This document shows, piece after piece, positions 44,676 through 55,658 of a DNA stretch of 64,000 bases. The translations under genes were made by a program, and so were the position numbers. Source of the DNA: Spinellus fusiger (lineage: Eukaryota > Mucoromycota > Mucoromycetes > Mucorales > Phycomycetaceae). The first letter of the stretch is position 1. Each line of letters starts with the position of its first letter. The stretch lies in contig JALLLS010000078.1 in the NCBI GenBank assembly GCA_025094145.1, positions 1-64,000 on the forward strand, read 5' to 3'. The notes below the pieces were generated by a model. It was not told the origin of the DNA. It worked only from the letters and a program-made list of their open reading frames with translations, and ran no database searches.

Positions 44676-45361
44676 AAGTAACCAAAAGAAAGAATCGGAA
44701 TATTTTGAAATCTCGAGCTATTTCTATATTAAAAGATAACATGCACTATTATTATTATTCATAGCACCTCTTTGCATGCAATGTCTGACTCATCCAAAGA
44801 ATGTCCTGGAGAAGAATTTTGGAGGTGGCGGAGTGGTGATAGGGGTTGTTTCATTGGGGAGGGTGTTGGGAGATGGATTGTAGTAGAGGGTAGAATAAAC
44901 CCCCAACAAGTACATTGATGTACTTGGGAGATGTCTGCTGCCATGAACTCGAGTATCTCTCTTTTATACACTTTGGAGTCGGCCACTGTCTACAAGACCA
45001 TGCTAGACCCCACACGAGTAGAACAACTCAATGAGAGAGTAGTAAAGGGTATAGTAATGGCTCTTTACTGGCCCTGATGTTGGAATAAGGTAAAATATCA
45101 AAGACAATAGACAGCCTCATTGTCAGCATGGGGCGGAAATGTCAGACTGTCACTGATGCCAAAGACTGATGGTGGTTATTAACTGGCCTTGTAATAAAAC
45201 CTTCTTCTTGTCTTATAAACACTCTTCTATGTATCTATTGAAAATGTCATATCTCTATCTAATAGATTCATAAAGGGATAACACTATCAAGATAAACTAC
45301 AAAACTAAAGAATGGAAATCTGGATTTAGAAAAGAATTCTGATTCTTTCTTTTGATCACTT
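44676..45361 (-). mobile_element. 686-bp non-autonomous Tc1-type element, copy 2 (inverted)
   Basis: The reverse complement of the element at 40157-40842, same length, with TA flanks at 44674 and 45362. It ends eight bases from the Tc1-like element at 45371. With copy 1 it brackets the SH3 gene in inverted orientation (3.8 kb between them). Confidence 0.88.
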
Positions 45362-45370
45362 TAATATATA

Positions 45371-46710
45371 CAGTGTCCGGTGTAAATACTATAATTTATT
45401 TCATTTTCTGATAGGATTCTTGTTTGGGGAAATACTTATTACTTTTAATAAAAACACACATTAAACACACAGTAGAGACTTGAAAATTGGATGAAGTATA
45501 AAGGTCAACAGGATAATAAATAAAAAATTATTGGGTGGAAACCATTAATATTTGGTGCTTCCACCCTTGGCCTCTATAACAGCCCTACATCTCCGATGCA
45601 TGCTGACAATGAGGTTGTTGGTAACGTCTTTGAAGATCTTGTCTCATTCCTGGACTAGGAGAGCCTTCAGATTCTGGAGGGTGCTTTCTGGAGTCATTAT
45701 CTTGCGGAATACTCTATTTAGTTCCTCCTAAAGATGTTCAATTGGGTTCAGGTCAGGGCTTTGAGAGGGCCACCCCTCCATAGTGACTATGTCTCTCTCA
45801 TCCTTCCATTTCCTAGTCTCCTTACTAGTATGGCAACTGGCATTGTCCTCTTAAAGAACATAGCCTATCACTGGATTCAGTGCCGAAAGACGAGCCAGCT
45901 TGGGGCAATAGGCCGTTTCTAAAATACTGGTGTATTTGGCACTATTTGTGGACCCCTCCACCGTAACAAGTCTACCAACACCTTTACCAGAAAAGAGAAC
46001 ACCACACCATCACCCCACCACCACCAAACTTTGTCGTTGGCTTTACATTCTTTGGGAGAAGACCCTCTTTCTTTCTGTGAACTACTCTGGTACGGCTGTT
46101 ATTGCCCATTAGCTGGTACTTTGACTCATCGAACTAGATGACTGTCTTCCAGTCTTCATCTATCCAATGAAGGTAGGTCCTAGTCCAAGCAAGCCTCAAC
46201 TTCTTGTGTTTAATGCTGAGAGAAGATTTCTTAAACACCTTGCAAGAAGACAGGCCAATATTCTTCATAATTTTTCTAAAAGTGCTCATCCACACTTTGG
46301 TATTCATCTGCTTGCAAAGTTGATCTATTGTCTGGAATAAATCCCTTTCTACTTTGCATCCAACCTCTCTCTCGTCCCTCTCCATCAGAATAGAATTGCG
46401 CCTAAAGCCTCTTTCTGCTTTGAAACAGTCAGTTTTCCTATATCTCTTCATGATAAGGCTGACAGCAGAATTAATGATGCTAAACATGGCTGCAATGTCC
46501 ACTTGTCCAGTGCCATGTTGGGTGACCTCCTGAACAATGAGTTTACGAATGAAATCATCAATATTTTTCTTTCTTTTTCCAATAGGCTTGGTGGTTTGCT
46601 CAGTAGTGTTAGACACAATGGATGTTATAACGGAAAAAGAAGAAATGAGGAATGTGTTAAAAAAAAAGGTCCGAAAATGAAAAAGGTTATAGAGTTTACA
46701 CTGGACACTG
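45371..46710 (-). mobile_element. Tc1-like element with CAGTGTCC ends
   Basis: Inverted ends CAGTGTCCGGTGTAAA (left) and CAGTGTCCAGTGTAAA (right, reverse strand) are flanked by TA at 45369 and 46711, giving a 1,340-bp element of standard Tc1 size and target. It carries one transposase gene on the minus strand, listed separately. A truncated relative is at 60110-60535. Confidence 0.9.
45547..46616 (-). pseudogene. Tc1-like DDE transposase, interrupted
   Basis: The first 160 codons (46616-46134) are intact: an N-terminal helix-turn-helix region ('VDIAAMFSIINSAVSLIMKR') and 'LSIKHKKLRLAWTRTYLHWI', the usual approach to the first catalytic Asp. Beyond 46134 the frame has several stops, but the catalytic core is still readable, with 'DNASCHTSKETRKWKDERD' (second Asp) and 'WPSQSPDLNPIEHL' followed by a TAG where the family has Trp. 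The C-terminus 'SMHRRCRAVIEAKGGSTKY' is preserved. The enzyme would cut and paste at TA; this copy cannot make a full product. Confidence 0.88.
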
Positions 46711-47020
46711 TAGTATAGATATGTAATCTTTTTAGAACTTATATTTAAGCTATATATAAAAAGCTTTTATATATATTGTTCATGTACAAATTTACATTCA
46801 CTCTCCAGTAAAAAGAACAATGTCTTAGTCAATCTGCTCACCACCACACACATGATAAAATAAGTCTCCTCACTCATAACTAAATGATTGCAATGACTTG
46901 AACTAAAACAAGTTCTAATAATGAATATATTTATATATACAGGTTCTAATTATCTACGAAGGTAGGGTATGCAGTTTGAAAACATCCAGGATTTGAAAGA
47001 ATGTCTTCTTTTCATGTGTC

Positions 47021-49165
47021 TCATTTGACTTCTTTTTTATGTCTAAACAATGTGCATTTCAATGTTAGTTTTTTCTATTTTACACCAACATCCAGTTACT
47101 ATCTTTCTTACCTTGAGAGGTCCTCGCGTCCAGAATCCAGATCAACCTCCATCAAAGGAATTACTTTGGACTTCTTGACAATCTTATAACCAATGTAAAG
47201 GATAAATACAAAGGGAATACCAATGTAACAGGCAATTAAATCACTGGCTGAGACGGGATCACTGGACCATGCATTATAGCCTTGACCTACTAACACAAAA
47301 CTACAAATAGCAAAGGCAAAAACAGGGCCTACAGGGAAGATGCGAGCCTTGAAGGTCAGATCAGATACCAGATATCCCTGGGCAATATAGGCACGACGGA
47401 AACGATAATGAGAAGCTGCAATACCCAGCCATGCAATGAAACCAGCAACACCCGAGATATTAAGCAACCAGTTATAGACAACACCATTGCCAAAGAGTGA
47501 GGTTAAGAAGGCCAGCATACCAACAAACCCTGTAAGGAGAACGCAGTAAATAGGAATGCCAGTCTTTGTCACTTTCTTGAAGATGTGAGGAGCTTTGTTT
47601 TCACAGGCAAGATCATAAAGAGTTCTACTGGAGGCATACAAGCCAGAGTTACCAGCCGAAAGAACAGTTGTAAGAATAACAGCATTCATGATATCTAGGA
47701 CAGAAAAACTAAGGTTAATCTATTTTGAAAAAGATACTTGTCATTATGCTTTACTTACGTGCAGCTGGCTGAATGCCTGCTCTTTGAAAGACAAGGGTGA
47801 AAGGCGAAACAGAAATGTCACTAACATCATTTCTGAGCAACATTGGATCGTCATAGGGTATAATAAGTCCAATAACAAAAATAGAGAGAATGTAAAAGAG
47901 TATAATACGCCAAAAGACCTAAGTAACGGTGTGAGTCAAGAAGAGGCATGTACTAGCCAATCTACCTGCTTAATGGCTTTGGGGACATTTTTTTGTGGGT
48001 TCTCACTTTCACCTGCTGCTACACCGATTAACTCGGTACCTTGGAAAGAGAATCCTGCTGTCAAGAATGTGCCTAGGATGCCCATGCCTTGAATTCCGCC
48101 TGCTCTGAATGTATCCAGTCCATGGTATACATTTCCAAGTACAGCAGTATCCACAAGAATACCAAGGAAGATAAAGACAATGATTGTCAGTACCTTGATC
48201 AGTGCAAACCAGTACTCAGCCTCTCCTGTTCATCAAGTTTAGTTATCCATTCTTGTCTTTTCTTATTATGCTTCATCTCTACCTACCATAGCCTTTTACA
48301 GAGAACAGGTTAAGAGACAGCACTAGGATCAGAAATACAATGGACCAGACATAGCTAGGAACCCATGGAGCCCAAAATGACATGACCATAGAGCCTGCTG
48401 TCTAATAATCGATAAGATTTTAGATAATCTACTTTCAAACTAAGTTTTGTTAGATGGACTTACCAGTTCCACCGCCAGTGTCACAGCCCAATTATACCTA
48501 AGCACAAACTCTATATTAAATATCTGTAAATGCAACCATGTAACCTACCAATAGTTCCAACCCAAGGCAAAACCTAAAGCAGGATCAATGAATCGGCCAG
48601 CGTAATTATTAAAACTCCCTGAAATAGGAAGAAAGGTAGCCTACGACATACATAAGCATACCAATTCAAAGGATCATTAACACTTACCATTTCACCAAGA
48701 CACTCCATCATAAAAAAGACCATAATGCCGATGAGAGAATAGGCAATTAATGCTCCTCCTGGCCCTGCACTAGAGATAGAAGAGCCTGATGCCAAGAACA
48801 AACCAGTGCCAATGGTACCACCCAAAGATATCATTGTCAACTGTGAATGTACCCCACAAAATAGTAGACGTGTGTGTCAATAGGAATCAAGTACAAAAAT
48901 ATTGATAGTTGATACTTACATGGCGAGCCTTTAATCCACGCTTCAATGCATGACCTTCACAATGCAAGGCTTCATTGGAGAAATTGCTGTTCATTATACT
49001 GCCTTGTATACTTTCAACGTCTTGTGTAAACTTTCCTTCACGCCCAGTTTTTGTCTCAACGGGGGATTGGATGGGAATTGAATGTGTCTGTCCATTGTCC
49101 ATCAGTTGTTTTTCTGTTACTTCTTCTGTATTGCTTCGAGATCCGTGTAGAGAAGGCTCGGGCAT
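47021..49165 (-). CDS. Amino-acid permease 2 (AAT/APC family)
   Basis: Exon 1 (49165-48920) encodes a hydrophilic N-terminus ending 'LKRGLKARH', exon 2 (from 48840) 'LTMISLGGTIGTGLFLASGS', the TM1 signature of fungal amino-acid permeases, then 'GGALIAYSLIGIMVFFMMEC', 'NNYAGRFIDPALGFALGWNY', 'GVAAGESENPQKNVPKAIKQ' and a long late exon (47689-47112) with 'TVLSAGNSGLYASSRTLYDL' and 'VIPLMEVDLDSG'. The apparent stop after 'EDLSR' is inside a GTAAG donor; a 69-bp intron (47043-47111) with an internal ACTAAC and acceptor TTTAG leads to a 22-nt terminal exon ending at 47021 (HKKEVK). The gene closely resembles permease 1 and is on the same strand 20 kb away. Expected plasma-membrane proton/amino-acid symporter; substrate unknown. 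Confidence 0.88.
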
Positions 49166-51497
49166 ATTTCTTATTCTTTCTTATTTTATTTTATCTTTTT
49201 GATAATAATAGAAAGAGAAATAAGAAAAAGAAAGAGAAGACTAAACTTTAGAATGTTTTAAAATAATGAGCAAATACTTTTTTTTCTTCTGATACTAAGT
49301 TATTAACAAATGACGGTTTTGGTAATTACATCTAGATTATCAATAGAAAAAAAAATTTCTTCTTCGAATGGATCAATTTTTCTATAGATTTGCTCAAAGG
49401 CGGAGATTTGTTCAAGATCTACTCACTGTTTAAAGAGAAAACTATGAAATAAGTGAGTTTCAAAACAGTTGCTATTGCGTAAAAAGATTCATTTTCTTAT
49501 ACAATTTTTGAAGATATATATTGAATTATTAGTTCATCATTATTACTGTGATCATTTTTGCATTCCAACTACTGGATTTCTTTTTTCTTTTCTTTTCTTT
49601 TCCTTTTTTTTTAAAAAAAAAATATGCACGAATGAATAGAATAGACAGGCTAACACTGGTTCATAATCCAATATTCTTATAATAGAACACTATAGAGTAT
49701 ATCATTGACATCTATGAGAGTGGACTCTTTAATGATGTCATGAAGACTGATGATATATTCTTATGGATATCCATTGGTTGGACTATAAAATGCAATGCTA
49801 TTACTATAGATGAGGATGAGGATGAGTTCATCTCTTAAAATGTAGCCAATTGTCTTTTTGATGTTGAAACTTAATGTATGAACTATCACCAAAAAGATAC
49901 ATACATACAAAGCAAACCCCTACTAAGGTGTCTGTGCGTAATGCATTATTGTTTTCTCAGTGTATTTATTGAATAATGCACTGTAATCCGATTTTCCATT
50001 TTCAATTTTTATTCCGTATTGTTGATACTACAGCTATTGTTTTTAGTACTCAAGATCTTCAACAAACTATACACTAAATAGCTCAAGTTTTTAATCTTTC
50101 ACTATTAAATACTGTGAATAAATAAGTTAGTTTAATTGAAGAAGGCTTTACTTTAATATATATATATATAAAGAGAAATGACATTAATGGTAAACAAAAG
50201 TCATCTATTCTTGTCCTTACATACCTAAAGATTTTTGGAATATAAAAGTAAATACACGGACAATAAAACCACACCATTTCTATAATTAGCTAATATGCTT
50301 AAAAATAGGCTTTTTCGATGTCTAAATTAAATATTTCAAACTCTATCTACCTATTTAAGCAATAATTACACTATTTTTAGAAAATATTAGTGCATTTTTG
50401 GAAAAAAAAATTGTAGACGAAACGCATTATTTGTAGAATAGGTGATGTCTATCCACCTATTCGCATGGACGGCTGTGGAAGAAGTAGGAGAGGAGGAAGT
50501 TGGTAAAAGTAGTTACAATAATGGAATGTTTCAGAAAATAGTATATATAATAGCCACTTGCACATTTTAATAAAATAAAGAAGTCAAAACAAAAACTTGG
50601 ATTCCTTAAGTAGGGTAGTTTAGGCCCAAGGTCAAGTAAAGTTGTTGGTTCTTGCTCTGTTCCTGTTTGTTCTCTTGTTTCTCCGTTTCGTTTGTTAGTT
50701 GTTAGAGAAAGTTGCCGTTACCTGTTCTCTCGTGCTCCTGTAGACCCCGTAACAGAGTGTCTTTTCCAGACTACCACTCCCATAATCCATTCAACCGTAT
50801 TAGTCAAGTTCCTCCCCTATACACCGCCCTAAAGCTCGCCAACCCCCCACAGATACAAGAGCAGTCAGCCTTCCCCGAGGTCCTGCGAGTTTCAAGACGA
50901 ATCCTGTTGCCCAAATATACATATTATTCAAAAAGACTTATCTGTATCTTAATTTAGTGTAGCAATAACTACACCGGATTCTTTTTTAATGTTTTGGTAG
51001 GTTGGCTACTACTATATAAACGTTTTTCTAATTGTTATTGATTAATAAAGCTCGAAAGCTTCATTTTAAGAAATAAGAGTAAACCATTGGCATTCTGGTT
51101 TTCTATAGAAAAAGTATATTCATTTGAATAATAATTATTCAACACTGGGGTAACTATGACTCTCTCCTCAAGGTATCCTACAAGTTTCTCATAATTGACT
51201 GTTGAAGATATATTTCCTGACAAAGACAACTCGGCTTCCATCCAATACCAGGGATTGAGTTCTTCACTGCTATAATATTTAGAGCAAGTTTCATGAAGAA
51301 AAGATAAAAGACGAATTGATATTTTCTTTTTATACTATTTCTGTTCTATAATTGGTTCTCACGTGCCATCGATTCAACCCATGATATAATTCAATCTATG
51401 ATTTGAAAACCGAGTTGTGCTAAAGTATAAGGTTTGTATTTCTATCAATGGAAACTGTGAATGTCATGGGTACCCACAGGTTCTCTATGCATAAATA
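49166..51497. other. AT-rich gene-free region with one GC-richer island
   Basis: 49166-50430 is AT-rich with no credible frame. A GC-richer island follows at about 50433-50955 (listed separately). The remainder to 51497 is AT-rich; a 68-codon minus frame at 51035-51241 is unrecognised. Confidence 0.5.
50433..50955 (+). other. GC-richer island, possible solo LTR or gene fragment
   Basis: The stretch starts 'TGTAGAATAGGTGATG', contains a TATA-like 'tatatataatag' (50539) and an 'aataaaataaag' (50570), and a candidate end 'CCCCGTAACA' near 50754, which would fit a TG...CA long terminal repeat of ~320 bp. It is followed by an 81-codon frame (50712-50957; 'HNPFNRISQVPPLYTALKLA') whose composition is unlike the surrounding DNA. 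No second LTR, primer-binding site or pol motif is seen in the window, so the identity is open. Confidence 0.25.
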
Positions 51498-52762
51498 CAG
51501 TTCCATGCAATAAATGAATGGACAGCAATTCAATTCAATTTTTTATTTTTCAAAATAAAAATAAAAATAAAAGTATATCTATCAGTCGAGGATGTTCATA
51601 ATGAAAGGTTCATGAAATAACACGAGATTTGGAACAGTTGTTCTTTAGATGATTATCTAAATTTTCATTATATAAATATTTCTCAGTACTTTGTAGCAAA
51701 GCCTTTATTCTTTATCACAGCAGAGCACCTCCTTGGCATGCTATCAACTAAATTTTCCAAAAATTCATTTGGAAGCTTCTCCCATTCACTACGCAAGCAT
51801 TGTTCAAGCTGTTGTGCATTGGCTATGCTTTTTCGATGCGAATTGATCTTCTTTTCAAGATAAGCCCAAACATGTTCAATTGGGTTAAGATCTGGACTTT
51901 GTGCAGGCCAAAAATCAAAATATCTGATCATACATCTCTCATGTCTGTACCATCCTACTATATGCTCCTATGTGGCAAGAAGCACTGTATTCTTTGAAGA
52001 GCTTGGTCTCATTGAGGTTCTCTTGTAATTTTTGGAACCAGGGAAAAAAGTATTTGGCAAGTACATTGACATACTTGTTTTAATCAATTGATAGTTTTAG
52101 TCTCTTTATCATTGCCCACAACTGTAAAATAATATTCATCAGACCAAATGATGTTACTTCATCTCTCCATTAGCCGATCAACTTTGTTTTTAAAGCATTC
52201 CAATTGTCTTTACTTGTGAGTAAGTGTCATGACAGGGTTTCTTGATGTTGAACATGAAAGAAACCCCTAGTGTATTAATATATTTTAGAAATGTCTTATG
52301 GCAAATATTCACGCCTGCATCATTCATATTTTTCAAATGATATGCAATTGTTTGCATAGGGTTTCTGCGAATAGACAAAATGATAGCCAGTTTTGAGGTA
52401 GATGGCACCTTTTCAGGTCTTCCTTTAGGCATTTTGGGTTGAGATATGACTTAGTTTTTATACAAGACAATCTTGCCCGCTTTACTCTTTGGGAAGTCGA
52501 TATTGTCAGCACTCTCTTGATAATTAGCATGTCTTTTCCATCGTCCTATGATTTGACCTCTAATAAACATAGCATGCTCTCTTATTTTGGTGGAACTATC
52601 TTTATGTTACTGGCTAAGAGTTGGCTGATTTTTATTGCTTGAAGTCATCTTTGGAATAAGTTATAAAAGAAAAGAAAAGGCCTCTATTTTATTTTTAAAG
52701 AATTAAAAATAAAAATAAAATGGGTTCGCTGTCCACTCATTTATTGCATGGGATTTTTTTTG
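51498..52762 (-). mobile_element. Tc1-like element with long inverted ends (CCATGCAATAAATGA.TGGACAGC)
   Basis: Left 'CCATGCAATAAATGAATGGACAGC' and right (reverse strand) 'CCATGCAATAAATGAGTGGACAGC' are inverted repeats, continuing into AT-rich inner ends; TA dinucleotides occur just outside (51496, 52763). The exact outer bases are uncertain by a few positions. A decayed transposase on the minus strand fills the centre. Confidence 0.8.
51683..52432 (-). pseudogene. Tc1-like transposase, decayed
   Basis: The N-terminus (52432-52190) reads 'MPKGRPEKVPSTSKLAIILS' then 'IGVSFMFN'-type helix-turn-helix sequence. The C-terminal third (51931-51683) is intact: 'FWPAQSPDLNPIEHVWAYLE' with the final catalytic acidic residue and 'SMPRRCSAVIKNKGFATKY' at the end. 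The centre carries stops and frame changes. The closing motif and D-x-N-P-I-E are diagnostic for Tc1/mariner. Confidence 0.85.
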
Positions 52763-52945
52763 TATAAGACACTTTTTTATTAAGCGTCTTTACACAGTCG
52801 CACGTCGCACTGAGAGGTCTAACTGGGAAAGCATAATGGACACAAGTCACTTACAGAAAAACTGAAAGAAAGAAAAGAAAAGAAAAGAAAAGAGAAATGG
52901 AAACAAAGGTAAAAATATACTAGACATTGCATGGGACTATACAGT

Positions 52946-53345
52946 TCAAAGTATTTTTTATTTATTTTTGGGTGTGATTTGCTATTCACACATTAGGTAT
53001 TTAGCCACCCTGTGAGATCGTTTGAACAATTAAGATATACATAGAAACACCAAATACAAAAGTGAAAAATAAATGCAAATGAATGGGAAACAGAAGGACA
53101 GAGAAACACAAAACCTCAAATGAGGGAAAAATGAGTAGAAATGATGATAAATGCTAAGTTAAGAATAGACATCCAAAAGGCCATAAAGTCAACAAGGAAA
53201 CCAGAACACCAAAAATATAACCGTCATCCTGTGGCTATTTGAAATCTAACGAGGGACACTAAAAATAACTCGGACAACCCTGAGGACACAAATACAGCAA
53301 CTACACTAGCAGCTTCTGGCTTTGCTCATGGGGCTATATAGGGGT
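52946..53345. repeat. Dispersed repeat B, copy 1
   Basis: Shares an ordered series of blocks with 58358-58700 in the same direction: 'ttcaaagtattt', 'atagaaacac', 'aaacctcaaa', 'gaaatctaacga', 'aactcggaca'. The copies are diverged with several small indels. No open frame or terminal repeat is recognised. Confidence 0.65.
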
Positions 53346-53534
53346 TTTTTTTTTGGCTATTATTAAGAATCCGATAGATTTCATATCGTCAATACAGCGT
53401 CTTTCCTGTATCAATAGCAAGACAATGTACCTTTTACTTTAATAAAGCCCACTTCATGTTAAATAAAGACTCTAGAATACATATATGTAATTTATTCTTA
53501 ATTTTACATTTAAAAAGCCATTGCAAATGTAGCT

Positions 53535-54940
53535 TTAATAATGGGTACTCCCACCTTTGTTCTTGATGACTTCTTGAATTCTTGCTGGCATTGTTTCAAT
53601 CAAATATTTCCAGGTTTTTGGCTCAAAAGATTTCCAAGCTTCATGTATTATAAAGTGACCCGACAAATGTAATCGATGGTTTCAAATTTCGGGCTATTTT
53701 CATACCAAAAATAATAAACATTATTCTTTCTTTCTTTAATAACAATTATTTTTCTCTAATGTCTGACTCATCCAACACCTTAAATATCTTCATTAAGACC
53801 CCAGAGATGTATGGGAAATAAACCAGCCTTGAGACTTGCTCAGCCATCTTAAATGAGGTGCTGAACCTGAACAACACTGTATGGGACATCGTGAATCACC
53901 ACAAGGAAGCAGGCTTGGTAGTGTCTTCTCCCAAGAGTGGCTGACGAAGAAAGTTGGATGACAGAGCTTTCCGGTGGTTGAGAAGAACAGTAGTCAGTAC
54001 TTCTCATCAGACCAAGGAAGCCATTAGGGCAAGCATGGCCATTAAGGTTTCAGAGAATACCTTAAAAAAGTACCTCAATGAAATGGGGACCCATTCATTC
54101 AGTCTAGTGGTGAAGCCTGTTCTCATTAAGAAACATATGGAGGCAAGGCTTCAATGGGCCCATGAGCACGTTGGTTGGACCCATGAGCAGTGGCAAGGAG
54201 TCGCCTGGTTTGATGAGTCCAGAGTAGAACTGATAAGCTATGACAGGGGCATAAAAGTCATCAGGTAGCCTGGTACAGCCTTTGAGCCTAAGAATGTTAT
54301 AGAAATGAGGAGGTTTGGAGGTGGTGGAGTGGTGATAGGGGTTGTTTCAGTGGGGAGGGTGTTGGGAGATGGATCGTAGTAGAGGGTAGAATAAACCCCC
54401 AACAAATACATTGATGTACTTGGGAGATGTCTGCTGCTATGAACTCGAGTATCTCTCTTTTATACACTTTGGAGTCAGCCACTGTCTACAAGACCATGCT
54501 AGACCCCACACGAGTAGAACAACTCAATGAGAGAGTAGTAAAGGGTATATTAATGGCTCTTTACTGGCCCTGGTGTTGGAATAAGGTAAAATATCGAAGG
54601 AAGTGACAGACAGCCTCATTGTCCGCATGGGGCGGAGATGCCAGGCAGTCCATTGATGCCAAGGTTGGCAATAGTGGTTATTAACTGGCCTTGTAATAAA
54701 AATTTCTTATCTTATAAACACTCTTCTATGTATCTATTGAAAGTTTTGTCTTTAGCTAATGAATCCATGAAATTATAACACCATTAAGATAAAGTATGAA
54801 TCCAAAATAAGAAATCTGCATTTAAAACCATTGATCACATTTGTCGGGTCACTTTATATTATAAAGGATCCTTAGCTTAGTTATTGAAAGAGTAAGTACC
54901 TTGAGCTCCCTGAGATAGCATTATGTAATTTTGAACAATA
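53535..54940 (-). pseudogene. Older Tc1-like transposase C-terminus split by a younger Tc1 insertion
   Basis: If the 53653-54854 insert and one TA are removed, the minus strand reads in one frame 'LRELKVLTLSITKLRILYN', 'IIHEAWKSFEPKTWKYLIE', 'TMPARIQEVIKNKGGSTHY' and stop (53535). This is the C-terminal end of a Tc1-type transposase. The split at TA and the perfect re-joining show an insertion into an existing element. Upstream of ~54940 the frame degenerates. Confidence 0.8.
53653..54854 (+). mobile_element. 1,202-bp Tc1-like element, copy 1
   Basis: Inverted ends AAGTGACCCGACAAATGT on both sides with TA flanks (53651, 54855). Plus-strand transposase sequence starts at 53759 (MSDSSNTLNIFIKTPEMYGK) and continues in one frame with in-frame stops, through a 104-codon open piece at 53954-54268 ('WLRRTVVSTSHQTKEAI', 'WAHEHVGWTHEQWQGVAWFD' with the first catalytic Asp) and on to 'KYIDVLG' and 'LLYTLES'. 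With at least five in-frame stops it is non-autonomous. A same-length, apparently identical copy is inverted at 61431-62632. Confidence 0.9.
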
Positions 54941-55129
54941 ACATCTCAGGGAATAATATAGCCCCATCTTCATCCTCATCATCTATTAATAAATTTATCT
55001 ACATTATTTATTTCTTATTTGAACACATGCTTATTTTCATATCTCCTGAGAATCATCACTAGAGAACTCATTCACAGACTCGGTCTATCCATATTCACGA
55101 GTCGATTATGATAAACAAGTCAAACACCA

Positions 55130-55400
55130 TGATCTCACACCTTATTAGATTTTTATCATGGACATCAGCCCAATTGAATTATTTGGGGTGAATAAATAAT
55201 GGTATATTAATATATAAAATAATGCTTATATCAGGAATGAGATAAAAGCCGCTATTGTTGGAATAGAATAAAATATCCAATGTGATATTTACTCTCATTG
55301 CTAGCATGAGGCGGAGATGCTAGGCCATCATAGATTCCAAGGTTGATCCCATAAAAAACTACCGTCCAATCCTTTGATAAAACATATTTTTGTTGTATAA
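55130..55400 (+). pseudogene. Tc1-like transposase fragment
   Basis: Plus-strand remnants read 'DISPIELFGVNK' (compare D-x-N-P-I-E-x-x-W) and, 140 bases on, 'SMRRRC', 'AIIDSK', matching the closing block of the 1,202-bp element (its 'ggggcggagatgcc' region). Heavily decayed. Confidence 0.6.
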
Positions 55401-55658
55401 TAGATGTGTTCCTATTTTTCAATTAATATATTAAATATTTTGAATTGAGTAATTCACAGAGCTATAGCAATGCACAGGCAAAGCATGCAAACTGAGGTTA
55501 TTTTGGGTTTAGAATAGTGGAATCACTCCATGTATCAAGGTGTAGTACATGGCCTATTTCACATCTGAGAATAGTCTACACTAAAAAACAATGATATCTA
55601 TAATATAATTAGTGAAAAAGAATATAATAATGGTTAGCATGAAACCAGATACTACTTA

